This document shows, in pieces, positions 27,017 through 35,206 of a DNA stretch of 64,000 nt. The stretch's first letter is position 1. Every line of letters starts with the position of its first letter. The notes below the pieces were generated by a model that saw only the letters and a program-made list of their open reading frames with translations, was not told where the DNA came from and made no database searches. Source of the stretch: Segatella copri (lineage in GTDB: Bacteria > Bacteroidota > Bacteroidia > Bacteroidales > Bacteroidaceae); contig NZ_VZAD01000027.1 of assembly GCF_009495355.1 (NCBI RefSeq), positions 1 through 64,000 of the forward strand. The letters are read 5' to 3'. A program made the position numbers and the translations under genes.

Positions 27017-29361
27017 CAATTGAAGAAGTTCCAGCTAACACCGAATCGGAACACGCTGCCATTGAGCGGATAGTGGGGCACGAAGAAATAGTTCTTGTCG
27101 CCCGAACCCTTGTTGACGTGTGTCATCATTACGAAGAAACGTGTATGCTTGATGTGTACGTTGGCATAGACGTTGACGATGGGGTAGTTGCCCACTTTCA
27201 CATTCTTGTCGCCATTGTCCTGTACGGTGTACTGACTCAGCGCAGGCGAATAGTCGGGGGCCTCATAGCTTGTGAAGTATCTCACGTCGGCACCCAGGTC
27301 GATGTTGAGCACCTTCACCACAGGGAATTTCAGATACAGGTTGCTGTACACGTTGAGCGCAGGCACGGGGATGACGTCCGTCTTGCTCGAGTGCTGATAG
27401 GTAATGACGTTCTCCCAGTTCAGTATTCCCCATCTCACGTCCTGGAACAGCTGGGCTGTCAGCAGGTTGACGGGGCTTCCGCTCTGCTTGGCCTGCACCG
27501 TTACTCCCGTACGTGCCGCCTGGTTGTTGTCTGTCACGTTGTAGCTCTGGCTCAGGTAGGCATAGTTCTTTATCTCGTCCACAGCCACTCTGAGCATCGT
27601 CTTTGTCTTGGCAAACTTCAGCGTTCCCATGATGCGTGTGTGGATAATCTTGTCGAGGTCGTTCTCCCACCAGAAGTGACGACCGTGATAGTTGCGGAAG
27701 TAGAACGAAGGAGTGATTCTGTGGAAGAAACCACTACCGATGACCGACAATGTGTCGCCGAGGAAGGGGATGTTCACGTCCACGTCGCCGTCGACCGCCA
27801 GTGTTCCTGCATCCTCGCCAGCCACACCGATTTCGGCCACGGCATTATAATGCAGCAGCTTGCCCTGTCGCTTGCTCAACTGTCCGCCCACACTCACCGA
27901 GTGCTCGTTGTATTTCATCACGCCGCCCTCGGTGTCAGGCAACTCGAAGTGGCGCAGGTCGTAGCTCACGAAAGCCTTCAGTCCCGCTTTAGCCCACTTG
28001 CTGAATCCCTCCAGCGTAGCCAGCGCCAGGGTGTTCTTCATCTCCCAGTGCTTGGTGTTGTCGTAGATGGAGTCGCCCTCGTATTTTCCCGCCGTGTAGT
28101 ATTCGTTCAGATAGTAGTCGGCAGGTGTCTGATAGGCGATATAAGTACGGCTGTAGTTGTCGAACTTCAAGGTGTGTATAAAGCTTGTCACCGGCACGTA
28201 TTCGTTTTTCATCCAGGCCGTGTCCTGAGCCGCCTTCTTCTCCTGTGCCATGATGCTGTCGGCGGCGCTCTTACCGTTCACGGCGATGCGCTCTGTCGGC
28301 TTGGCATCCTTCTTGTCGGCAGCAGGCTCGTCGCCCGCTATCTTTGCGTCGTCGGGTCGTCCGGCAAACTTAGGTGTCTTGCCGAAGGCATCCTCGTCGA
28401 ACTTCTTGCCCTCCTGGCGAGCCTTTTTCCTTGCCTCCTCCTTGGCGTCCTCGGCGGCATTCTCCTTTTTCGAGGCCATGGCAAACTTCTTCGCCTTGAT
28501 CTCCTCGTCGGTCATGCGCACCTTTCTGTTGAATCCCACATTGTACCTGTGGTTGAAGAACACGTGCACGCTGTTGTTCCTGTTCCAGTTCTGCTGCAGC
28601 ACGGTAGGAATCTCGTTCTCGGCATAGGTGTCTTCGAAGAGTTCTGGGTGCTTGATGTAGTCGTCGTTGGTGATTCCGCCGTTCTCTGTCGCCTTTTGGT
28701 GCAGGGTAGAGAAGAGCAGGTGCGCCTGGTATCTGTCGCCTATGTACGATCCCCACATGGTGTACTTGAAGTGCGAGGTGCTCTGGCTGTCGTAGTAGCC
28801 ACGTCCGTACTTATAGTCGAATCTGAATCCCATGCCCAGTCGTTTTCCCGCATTGACGGCAAACATCGCCTTGAAGTCGTCCTCGCCGTTGGTACGGTTT
28901 CCGCAGCTGTTGAGCGTCACGTTGGTGATTGGCGAATAGGTGTTGGTGAAGTGGAATTCGCTGACGGGCGTGCTGATGCAGTCGAAGGGCTGTGCGAAGA
29001 TAAACTGCCCCTGGTCCAGCCGTCGGTCGATAAAGATACGGTTGATGCGGGGCGAGCCCAGATTGCCCAGCGAGTTGTATTCTCCCCTCAGTCCCGAGGT
29101 GAATGGGGTGTTCATGTACATGTGCTGCAGGGTGTCCACCTGTGCCTCCTGTCGGTCGCCGAATCGCTCGTCTATGGTCCACACCTTCAGTCCCTTGGGT
29201 ATTTCTTTGTCCGACCCTAATGAGTCGGTTCTGACGTTCCTGTTGTTGACGGGTGCAAACATCGAGTCCTCGTTGTTGCTAAAATCGGTTTGTGCCACGA
29301 CAGGCGATGTCGCAGCACAAAACAGAGTTATCGTAAGGATTACTTTACTTTTCTTCATCAT
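27016..29361 (-). CDS. Putative porin (outer-membrane beta-barrel)
   Basis: 781 residues from ATG 29361, which overlaps the preceding stop codon as ATGA; the ATG three bases later is equally possible. A signal peptide (ILTITLFCAATSPVVAQ) is followed by barrel-like alternation throughout and a C-terminal aromatic residue (FRFGVSWNFFN). A charged Lys/Glu/Ala-rich low-complexity insert of about 70 residues (starting DEEIKAKKFAMASKKENAAE) sits mid-barrel and could form an external loop. It matches the Bacteroidota family named putative porin. Its solute is unknown. Confidence 0.85.
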   Translation of the reverse strand: MMKKSKVILTITLFCAATSPVVAQTDFSNNEDSMFAPVNNRNVRTDSLGSDKEIPKGLKVWTIDERFGDRQEAQVDTLQHMYMNTPFTSGLRGEYNSLGNLGSPRINRIFIDRRLDQGQFIFAQPFDCISTPVSEFHFTNTYSPITNVTLNSCGNRTNGEDDFKAMFAVNAGKRLGMGFRFDYKYGRGYYDSQSTSHFKYTMWGSYIGDRYQAHLLFSTLHQKATENGGITNDDYIKHPELFEDTYAENEIPTVLQQNWNRNNSVHVFFNHRYNVGFNRKVRMTDEEIKAKKFAMASKKENAAEDAKEEARKKARQEGKKFDEDAFGKTPKFAGRPDDAKIAGDEPAADKKDAKPTERIAVNGKSAADSIMAQEKKAAQDTAWMKNEYVPVTSFIHTLKFDNYSRTYIAYQTPADYYLNEYYTAGKYEGDSIYDNTKHWEMKNTLALATLEGFSKWAKAGLKAFVSYDLRHFELPDTEGGVMKYNEHSVSVGGQLSKRQGKLLHYNAVAEIGVAGEDAGTLAVDGDVDVNIPFLGDTLSVIGSGFFHRITPSFYFRNYHGRHFWWENDLDKIIHTRIMGTLKFAKTKTMLRVAVDEIKNYAYLSQSYNVTDNNQAARTGVTVQAKQSGSPVNLLTAQLFQDVRWGILNWENVITYQHSSKTDVIPVPALNVYSNLYLKFPVVKVLNIDLGADVRYFTSYEAPDYSPALSQYTVQDNGDKNVKVGNYPIVNVYANVHIKHTRFFVMMTHVNKGSGDKNYFFVPHYPLNGSVFRFGVSWNFFN

Positions 29362-29654
29362 TTTCTGAATAGTCGAATACATACTTCGGCGATTTTCACC
29401 ACTACTCCTACGAGCAGAACTACGTAGGCAGGTGTGTGTGTGTCCATTGTGTACCACAGCGTGATGCCCACGATGACCAATAGGATGAAAGCCGTGTTCA
29501 ACTTGTTGCGCACTTTCAGGTTGGTCGGGTCGCTGTAGTCCAGTCGTTTATAGTGGTGGTGAGGTCTCACGGCGTAGGTTGTCTTCTCCTGAGCCTCTTG
29601 CTGTTGCTGCTCATTGTTTTCGGCAGCATTGTTGTTATTTTGTTCTGTTGTCAT
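29358..29654 (-). CDS. Small membrane protein (98 aa)
   Basis: A Gln/Asn-rich cytosolic start (MTTEQNNNNAAENNEQQQQE) precedes two hydrophobic helices (LNTAFILLVIVGITLWYTM and AYVVLLVGVVVKIAEVCI) joined by a short polar turn. It overlaps the porin start by four bases and follows the DUF4468 gene by 33 bases, so it is clearly part of the operon. No known function; conserved beside the porin in related genomes as far as I recall. Confidence 0.75.
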   Translation of the reverse strand: MTTEQNNNNAAENNEQQQQEAQEKTTYAVRPHHHYKRLDYSDPTNLKVRNKLNTAFILLVIVGITLWYTMDTHTPAYVVLLVGVVVKIAEVCIRLFRK

Positions 29655-29687
29655 ATTGCGTTTGTTACTGTTCTATTCCCTCGAAAT

Positions 29688-30707
29688 TTATTTCACCAGA
29701 GCTGCTATTTCGTTGAAAATCTGGTCTTTTCTGTCGATGGTCTTCTTGCGGAACTTACCGAAGATGCGTGCCAGGTCGTTCTTTTTCTTGGTCAGCGCCA
29801 CCTTGTCGATGATCACCTCTTCGGCTGGCAGTTTGAACCCGGTCTGTCTTCCCTCCTCATAAATATAATTAATGTGGTTGATCGACAGGCTCACCTTTCC
29901 ATCTGTTATCTTGGCGATGAGGTTATATTTGCATTCTGTTCTGTCGAGCGAGATGAAGGAGTTGCTGAACACGAGCCATTCGTCCATCGTGTTTACGATG
30001 ATGTGTTCGTCTTTGTTCACCAGCGCCATTCGGCTTGCCTTGCTCTCTTTGTCGTGAGTCAGGCCGCTCATGTAGTCGAACACCAGGTCGTAAAGCTGGG
30101 CTGCGCTCTTGCCGGGGGCTTCTATCTCTGTGTCAAACACGATTTTGCCCTGTTCGTCGAAGGTGATGGCGCCTTCCAGGTATTTGGGGTCTTCCTTCAG
30201 TTTCGCGCCGTTAACCTGAGCTGCAGGTTTAGGTGTCTCCTTCTTTGTTGCCGTAGGGATTACCCATCCCGAGCCCTGCGATGCTGTGGTGGCAGGAGCA
30301 GGAGTCGCTGTGGTTGCTGCAGGAGCCGCTGTTGTTGCCGCAGCACCATTGGCTTCTGCGTTCAGTCTTGCCGCCTCTGCCTTCAGTCTTGCAGTCTCAG
30401 CCTCAGCTTCCTTTATCTGTTGCTGTATCTTTTCGGCCTTGGCTTTTGCCTCCTCAGCCGCCTTTCTCTTAGCCTCTTCCTCTGCTTTTTTCTTGGCAGC
30501 TTCGGCAGCAGCCTTTTGTTTGGCAGCTTCCGCTTCCGCCTTCTTCTTGGCAGCTTCCGCCTTCTGCTTGGCTTCCTCTACCGCCTTTTTGGCTTCCTCA
30601 AGCTTTTTCTGAGCCTCCTCCAACTGCTGTTGGGGTGTGAGGACACTTTGCGCTTGAACAGACATCAAGGGCAAAAATAAGAGTATGGAAATGATTAATT
30701 TTTTCAT
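29688..30707 (-). CDS. Secreted coiled-coil protein with C-terminal DUF4468-like domain
   Basis: 339 residues. Signal peptide MKKLIISILLFLPLMSVQA, then about 100 residues of Lys/Ala/Glu heptads (about 25-122) forming a long single helix or coiled coil. An Ala/Thr/Pro linker with TAAPAATTATPAP follows, then a globular domain (about 175-335) of the DUF4468 type (AITFDEQGKIVFDTEIEAPG ... FRKKTIDRKDQIFNEIAAL). Function unknown; probably periplasmic. Its ATG is only 21 bases from the 3' end of tRNA-Ser, leaving no room for a separate promoter. Confidence 0.75.
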   Translation of the reverse strand: MKKLIISILLFLPLMSVQAQSVLTPQQQLEEAQKKLEEAKKAVEEAKQKAEAAKKKAEAEAAKQKAAAEAAKKKAEEEAKRKAAEEAKAKAEKIQQQIKEAEAETARLKAEAARLNAEANGAAATTAAPAATTATPAPATTASQGSGWVIPTATKKETPKPAAQVNGAKLKEDPKYLEGAITFDEQGKIVFDTEIEAPGKSAAQLYDLVFDYMSGLTHDKESKASRMALVNKDEHIIVNTMDEWLVFSNSFISLDRTECKYNLIAKITDGKVSLSINHINYIYEEGRQTGFKLPAEEVIIDKVALTKKKNDLARIFGKFRKKTIDRKDQIFNEIAALVK

Positions 30708-30728
30708 GATGGTTTCACCTTAGGTTTG

Positions 30729-30817
30729 CGGAAGATGAGGGATTCAAACCCCCGATACCCGGAAAAGGGTATACCGGATTTCGAGTCCAGCGCATTCGGT
30801 CACTCTGCCAATCTTCC
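30729..30817 (-). tRNA. tRNA-Ser (anticodon CGA)
   Basis: Cloverleaf on the minus strand: seven-base acceptor GGAAGAT/ATCTTCC, D arm, anticodon stem CTGGA/TCCGG around loop CTCGAAA (anticodon CGA, reading UCG), a long variable arm with CCC/GGG pairing typical of class II tRNAs, and a TTTGAAT T-loop. Discriminator G; the CCA end is not encoded. It lies directly upstream of the DUF4468 operon. Confidence 0.95.
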
Positions 30818-30838
30818 TTTTCTTTAAAAAAACAAATG

Positions 30839-30846
30839 CAAAAGTA
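30839..30846 (-). promoter_or_regulatory. Likely -7 element for tRNA-Ser and the operon behind it
   Basis: Minus-strand TACTTTTG (fits TAnnTTTG) lies 22 bases before the mature tRNA 5' end. It is the only promoter-like site found for the DUF4468-porin-menA-HD unit. Confidence 0.5.
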
Positions 30847-30949
30847 ATACTTTTTTCTTATTCCACAAAGAAAATGAACATTTTTAACACTAATAACTTG
30901 AAAAACGAAAACGCGAAGTGAAAGCCATATGTCTTGAAGGAATATTTCC

Positions 30950-31115
30950 CCCCAAGGAGTTAAGGGAAGTTAAAGGAGGGTTAAGAGAAGTTAAGGGATT
31001 AATGTCTTTATGGACATGCCCCAAACTCCCATTCCAAAAAGGCTGTTGTCCCTTAACTTCCCGAACGACCGAAGGGAGTGATAACTTCTATAACTTCTGA
31101 ACTTGCGAAAGTTAT
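30950..31115 (+). repeat. Dispersed intergenic repeat, copy A
   Basis: A run of GGAGTTAAG-like words, then AATGTCTTTATGG, AAAAAGGCTGTTG, ACCGAAGGGAGTGATAAC and CTGAACTTGCGAAAGTT. The same order of words recurs at 60836-60965 and, inverted, at 35480-35635. The last word folds as an AACTT/AAGTT hairpin. No coding potential. Confidence 0.7.
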
Positions 31116-31231
31116 AAAGGTTAGTGTTTGATTTTGAAGATGACGAAGCAAATAGTTTTTTTTATTTTCCCAACTGGGGATTTTTTTTCTCCAGTTAGGG
31201 AAGTGATTGAAGATGTCTTTTGGAATCATAA

Positions 31232-31531
31232 TCAAATATTCGTAAACTGTCCTTTATTACAGCCCGAATCGGCCACGAGGTTTTTCATCATACCGAATAA
31301 TTCCTTCCAAATGAGGTCGGGATAACGAAATTTTGCCTCGCTAATCTGCGCCCCGAGTATCGGAAACAGCATCGGAACCATCGGTTCGTGCATATCTTTG
31401 GACACTTGCGAGAGCAACAGTTGAACACATTCTATACCTTTTCCGAGCCGAAGCATGGCTGGTGCGGTCGATTTACTGATGTCGTACTTTGATTTTTGCA
31501 CGTTTTGTGTCATTTTTTTGTTAGAAATCAA
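31232..31531 (-). pseudogene. Fragment of a DUF3987-type (primase-associated) protein
   Basis: A 99-codon minus-strand frame whose core, TAPAMLRLGKGIECVQLLLS and KDMHEPMVPMLFPILGA through LVADSGCNKGQ, looks like the N-terminal part of Bacteroidota DUF3987 proteins, which are several hundred residues long and common in genomic islands. The frame stops right after the NKGQ segment and nothing recognisable continues in other frames. I infer a truncated remnant of a mobile-element gene. A functional short protein cannot be excluded. Confidence 0.6.
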
Positions 31532-31634
31532 TTGCCTTCTGGAATATTGTCCACAACAGAAGGGTTAGTTAAACAAATGTAAACTGCTGATTGATAGCCT
31601 TTTAGGTGAAGTAGACAAGAGAATTTGAGATTAA

Positions 31635-31799
31635 AATCTTCCAATTCCAGTTCTTCCAATTAATTTTTCGAGCATTCTTTTTTTCTTATATATTTATATA
31701 TATATCTGATTATTAGATAGTTATATAGTCTATAATAAGGGATTTGGAAAAATCAAATGCTAATTGGAATATTGGAAGAACTGGAATATTGGAAGATTT
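31635..31799. repeat. Imperfect 28-bp inverted repeat flanking an AT-rich core
   Basis: The left arm (31635-31662, CTTCCAATTCCAGTTCTTCC) and right arm (31771-31799) are complementary apart from a three-base insertion in the right arm. The right arm itself holds two direct copies of TGGAATATTGGAAGA. The core of about 110 bases is almost pure A/T with runs of TA. No gene is seen from 31532 to 32344 apart from an unconvincing 67-codon frame. Confidence 0.75.
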
Positions 31800-32053
31800 C
31801 CGTTACCCCGTGTCCCTTTTCTCTCCGAGGCCTGTCTATCTCTTCAGCTGCCATTCCACGTGCGCCGTCTGGGCGAGCATTGCAGAAGAAGTGGCTGATC
31901 GATATCAACATTTAATTGACCGACAACAAAATAGATGGGTCATTTAAGCGTTATTATAGAATAGAGGAGTTATTCAAAAGATTCATCTCAGGAGATTTCT
32001 TAGGAATTTAGGAGTTTTTCCAGAAGTTAAGGAGTTAAGACAAATGTCTTTTT

Positions 32054-32291
32054 TCAAGAATTAGAGAATTCATATCTGCGCATTTGATTTAATGAGAACC
32101 AACGGTCGCTGGCTGAAGGGTAAAGCAATTACAGGAAGCATTGCGATTGATAATCAACCGACAAACGTGCTGCTTATGATTCGAATATCAAGCAAGCTTT
32201 CAGCAGCTAAATGGTGGCTTTAGTCGCCCAAATCTCTAATATCTCATTAATTCCATATCAGCAAGAGATTCTCAAATTCTCTAATTCTTGA
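32054..32291. repeat. MITE-like element with 17-bp perfect terminal inverted repeats
   Basis: TCAAGAATTAGAGAATT at 32054-32070 and its exact complement at 32275-32291 bound 204 bases of mixed composition that are less AT-rich than the flanks. Weaker complementarity continues inward (TTTAATGAG with CTCATTAATT). A 44-codon frame inside has no recognisable product. The right end lies 54 bases before a gene start and may supply its upstream region. A clear target-site duplication is not visible. Confidence 0.55.
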
Positions 32292-32344
32292 CAAAAAATG
32301 GTTTTCTTAACTCCTTAGTGACGGTGAAAAAAGAAGGAACAGAT

Positions 32345-33391
32345 ATGAAGAAATGGCATTTGTGGTTGGCGGCATCCATAGGACTGGTGGTTATCGCTGG
32401 AATGATGATCAGAGAGTTCGATGTGGATGCATTGAGCAGTATCGACTTGTCTCCGGGATTCTTTCTCGGAGTAGGAATGGCTGTGGGACTTTTCGCCTTG
32501 CAGAACCTGATGCTCAGTCTGCGGTTTCAGCATCTCTGCCATCGCAGGCTGTCGCTCATGCAGAGCTTTCGGGTCAACGTGCTTTGCGAGTTCACCTCGG
32601 CTGTCACTCCCTCGGCTGTAGGCGGTAGCGGACTGGCTTTCGTGTATCTGAACCGCGAGGGCGTGACGATGGGAAGAAGCATCTTCACCATGTTTGCTGC
32701 CCTACTGGCCGACGAGGCTTTTCTGGCCGTGAGCTGCTGTCTGCTGTATTTCCTCGTGCCCTCGCATCTGCTCTTCAGTATGGTTGACGGCGTGGGCGTA
32801 TCGGCCGATGTTGTCAACGAATGGATCAAGGGCGGCGTGCAGGTGGTCTTCATCGTGAGCATGTTTATTGTAGCCGTATGGACAGTCATTCTGTATGTGC
32901 TGCTCCTGCATCGTCCACAGAGTTTGGGATGGGTGCTGAAGGCTTGTTGCAAGATTTCTGTGCTGCGCCGATTTTTGCCCAAGGTGGAGAAATTCTCTGT
33001 CGACATGACTCTGGCTTCGGAAGAAGCCCGACAGGAAGGATGGCGATTCTGGCTGCTGCTGATGGGTTATACTTCATTGGCTTGGTTGGCACGATTTGCC
33101 ATCGTCGTGGCTATCTTGCTGGCTTTTCAATGCCATGGAAACATGCTCCTGGCCTGGTGCCGACAGTGGGTGATGTGGATGATTTCCATCCTGAGTCCTA
33201 CGCCGGGAGGAAGTGGTGTGGCTGAGCTGATGTTCCGCCTGTATTACTCCGACTATCTGCCCGAAGCATCGGTTGCCATCCTTGCCGCCATGCTCTGGAG
33301 GGCTGTCTTTTATTATCCCTTCTTGGTGATGGGCACACTGGTGTTGCCCAAGTGGATAGGCAGGAATGGAACCCGTCAGAAATTGAGATAG
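32345..33391 (+). CDS. LPG-synthase-TM / UPF0104 family flippase-like membrane protein
   Basis: 348 residues from ATG 32345 (AAGGAA eight bases upstream); the frame is open 19 codons earlier. About eight membrane segments, with the family motifs SAVTPSAVGGSGLAFVYL and SPTPGGSGVAE. Proteins with this lysylphosphatidylglycerol-synthetase transmembrane domain alone probably move or modify lipids; the function in Bacteroidota is not established. Its last 16 bases overlap the end of the convergent porin gene. Confidence 0.8.
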   Translation: MKKWHLWLAASIGLVVIAGMMIREFDVDALSSIDLSPGFFLGVGMAVGLFALQNLMLSLRFQHLCHRRLSLMQSFRVNVLCEFTSAVTPSAVGGSGLAFVYLNREGVTMGRSIFTMFAALLADEAFLAVSCCLLYFLVPSHLLFSMVDGVGVSADVVNEWIKGGVQVVFIVSMFIVAVWTVILYVLLLHRPQSLGWVLKACCKISVLRRFLPKVEKFSVDMTLASEEARQEGWRFWLLLMGYTSLAWLARFAIVVAILLAFQCHGNMLLAWCRQWVMWMISILSPTPGGSGVAELMFRLYYSDYLPEASVAILAAMLWRAVFYYPFLVMGTLVLPKWIGRNGTRQKLR

Positions 33392-34476
33392 AGGCGGGCG
33401 CTGAGCGCGGTGAAGTTGCCGTCGTCGTTGTGGATGAACTGGAAGGAAGGCTGCACGGCTATGGCCTTGGTGAATTGTCGTTTCCAGGTGAGTTCCAGCG
33501 AGTATTCATCGCCTTGCTGGAATTGGGCGTATTGTCCCGACACGCCGCACTCGTTCTTCGCGTCCAGATAGGCGCCGCCTATCTCTGCATAGCGGTAGCA
33601 GGCGTTCTTGCGGCTTGAATTCTCTGAATATTGCACCATGCACAAGATATTCTTTTCGCCCGATGTCCACAACTTCTGCTCTCCATAGAGCCACCAGGCA
33701 AAGGTGGTTCGTGCCAATGAATTCTCATCCGTCGAGGTTTTGTTCGGCGTATTCTCATCTGTCGTAGTTCCATTTGTTTGAGTCATTGTCGAGGCAGTTT
33801 CGTCTTCCGTGACGAAGGGCTGTTGTCGGGTGTGAACAGCTATGCCGGCATAATATTCTCCGCTGCGATGGGTGTACTCTATCTGCGACATGTTGAAGAT
33901 GCCGTCCGTCTTGGGTTTTATCAGGAACGGATTGTCGTGGGCTGTCCAGCCATTGTAGCCTGACCCGTTGTAAAGGCTGTTGCGGAACGTCCATCCCTTT
34001 TTGGTGATGTCGAAGTAAAGGGTGAGTCCAGAAAAGGGATAGTTGGCTATGGGATAGCTGGCAGCCACCGTGGGAAAGATGCCACAGGAGCTGTTGGTAA
34101 AGAGCGCCGTGATGGGGGATGTGAAGAAGTCTTCGTTCACATTCCTCACACCTATAAACAGATGGCCCGAGTTCCACTGGTGCATGAAGCCTAAGACGGC
34201 AATGGATGCCAGCATGTTGTCGGCATCGATGTTGGAGAATCCCTGCCAGTCACCAATGACGCTTTCGCCGGTCTTGGCGAGGTGGAGCGTGGCTGCCTCT
34301 ATGGTGTTTCTGTCGCTTCCTAAAGGAACACTCAGGTCAAGGCGCAACAGGTTGACCCAGTTGGTGTTCTTGTTCATGTCCCATTGCCATTCTGTAGTAT
34401 ATTGTCCGCTCAGTTCCTGTGCCTGCAGCATACTGGTGGCTATACATCCTAAAATAATCAAATAAATTCTCTTCAT
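33376..34476 (-). CDS. Outer-membrane barrel, OprB-like carbohydrate porin
   Basis: 366 residues with signal peptide MKRIYLIILGCIATSMLQA and beta-barrel alternation to the terminal LSARLYLNF. Segments such as ASYPIANYPFSGLTLYFD and YNGSGYNGWTAHDNPFL resemble OprB-type porins, here short for the family. An Asn/Thr-rich stretch (TMTQTNGTTTDENTPNKTST) near residue 230 looks like a variable external loop. Monocistronic with its own promoter; overlaps the convergent gene by 16 bases at the 3' end. Confidence 0.65.
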   Translation of the reverse strand: MKRIYLIILGCIATSMLQAQELSGQYTTEWQWDMNKNTNWVNLLRLDLSVPLGSDRNTIEAATLHLAKTGESVIGDWQGFSNIDADNMLASIAVLGFMHQWNSGHLFIGVRNVNEDFFTSPITALFTNSSCGIFPTVAASYPIANYPFSGLTLYFDITKKGWTFRNSLYNGSGYNGWTAHDNPFLIKPKTDGIFNMSQIEYTHRSGEYYAGIAVHTRQQPFVTEDETASTMTQTNGTTTDENTPNKTSTDENSLARTTFAWWLYGEQKLWTSGEKNILCMVQYSENSSRKNACYRYAEIGGAYLDAKNECGVSGQYAQFQQGDEYSLELTWKRQFTKAIAVQPSFQFIHNDDGNFTALSARLYLNF

Positions 34477-34610
34477 TCTTAATGTTTTTGTATCTTTATA
34501 GTCTTTCTTCTTGCATAGAATCTTGTTTCAGACTCTCTCTTTTTGCGTCTCATGGTTGGGGGTGTTGGGGCTTGCCCTAAGAGTTTGGGTTGTTCTTGTT
34601 TTTGCGTTTG

Positions 34611-34641
34611 CAAATATACAATGATTTTGTTTTGTTTACAA
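34611..34641 (-). promoter_or_regulatory. Promoter of the OprB-like gene
   Basis: Minus-strand TTG at 34641-34639, 20-base spacer, TATATTTG at 34618-34611. Predicted leader of about 130 bases. Confidence 0.6.
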
Positions 34642-34679
34642 TACTCAAAAATTGGTATTCTTCTTTTCCTATTTCTTTA

Positions 34680-34727
34680 TTTAGAATCCGTCTAATACCA
34701 ACAAATGGGGATTAGACGGATTCTAAA
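34680..34727 (-). terminator. Perfect 17-bp hairpin downstream of the pab remnant
   Basis: Arms 34680-34696 and 34711-34727 are exact complements with a 14-base loop. It lies about 33 bases beyond the end of the minus-strand pab remnant, so it may be that operon's old terminator; the flanks are AT-rich but lack a clean T-run. Confidence 0.55.
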
Positions 34728-34759
34728 TAGTGATTATCTTTTCACTGCACTTTCGTACA

Positions 34760-34986
34760 TCAAGAATTTTGGGGAGTTGAGGCATCGTTTTTGTGGAAGT
34801 TATTGTGGTCTGCCTTCATGAGGTCATCGGGAGTAAGGCCTTTCTTGGTGATGGCGCCTTGGTCTAAGAGAAAGGCACGCTTGGTGGCTCTATGAAAGCT
34901 TGGTTGCCCTGATAGTCGATGACAAAGAGAAAGGGCTTGCCTTCCTTGCCTAATTGATTGATGCGATGGATGATTTCTTTTCTCAT
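34760..34986 (-). pseudogene. Deletion remnant of pabB joined to pabC
   Basis: From the ATG at 34986 a 40-codon frame reads MRKEIIHRINQLGKEGKPFL, then FVIDYQGNQAF, like the N-terminus of Bacteroidota PabB (aminodeoxychorismate synthase component I). It stops at 34864. In another frame the sequence then reads TKRAFLLDQG and ITKKGLTPDDLMKAD, like the C-terminus of PabC (aminodeoxychorismate lyase, class IV aminotransferase). Both genes together normally need about 1.6 kb; here about 0.2 kb remains. The simplest reading is one large deletion that fused the first and last parts out of frame, removing p-aminobenzoate synthesis at this locus. Confidence 0.6.
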
Positions 34987-35110
34987 ATATTGTGATTCCC
35001 CAATGGGGCATTTGAATGTTCGGAATGTAAAGATACGATATTTTTTGCGAAATAGAGAAAAACTGCATTAAAGAATACAACTGATGCTAAAAAAAACAAT
35101 TGCGAAAGAC

Positions 35111-35201
35111 AAAAAAAAGCGATGACCTTCACAGGCTACCGCTCCAAATCTTCAATAGGTATTAGTTCCTTTTAAGGTAAAAAGATTGTTTTCAGGATAA
35201 C
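35111..35201 (-). ncRNA. Small RNA candidate, about 90 nt, or pab leader
   Basis: A minus-strand promoter at 35238-35207 predicts a start near 35201. Ninety bases on, a nine-base hairpin (35142-35134 with 35127-35119, one mismatch and G.U pairs) is followed by eight T residues at 35118-35111, an intrinsic terminator. No open frame fits. Upstream in the RNA is a palindromic CCTTAAAAGG. It may be an independent small RNA. As the pab remnant lies 125 bases further on the same strand, it may instead be the surviving attenuator leader of that lost operon. Confidence 0.55.
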
Positions 35202-35206
35202 GATGG

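Noticed and set aside
26923..29220. Plus-strand 765-codon frame opposite the porin gene
   Set aside because: Opposite a recognised porin and menA; rich in His, Val and Arg without any domain, a shadow.
29553..30680. Plus-strand 375-codon frame opposite the DUF4468 gene
   Set aside because: Leu/Cys/Ser repeats mirror the Lys/Ala/Glu heptads of the real gene.
31053..31235. Minus-strand 60-codon frame after the DUF3987-like fragment
   Set aside because: No recognisable product and it runs into the dispersed repeat.
31744..31947. Plus-strand 67-codon frame
   Set aside because: Begins inside the inverted repeat and has no family resemblance or promoter.
32090..32221. 44-codon frame inside the MITE-like element
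   Set aside because: Too short, no homology recognised, no ribosome binding site.
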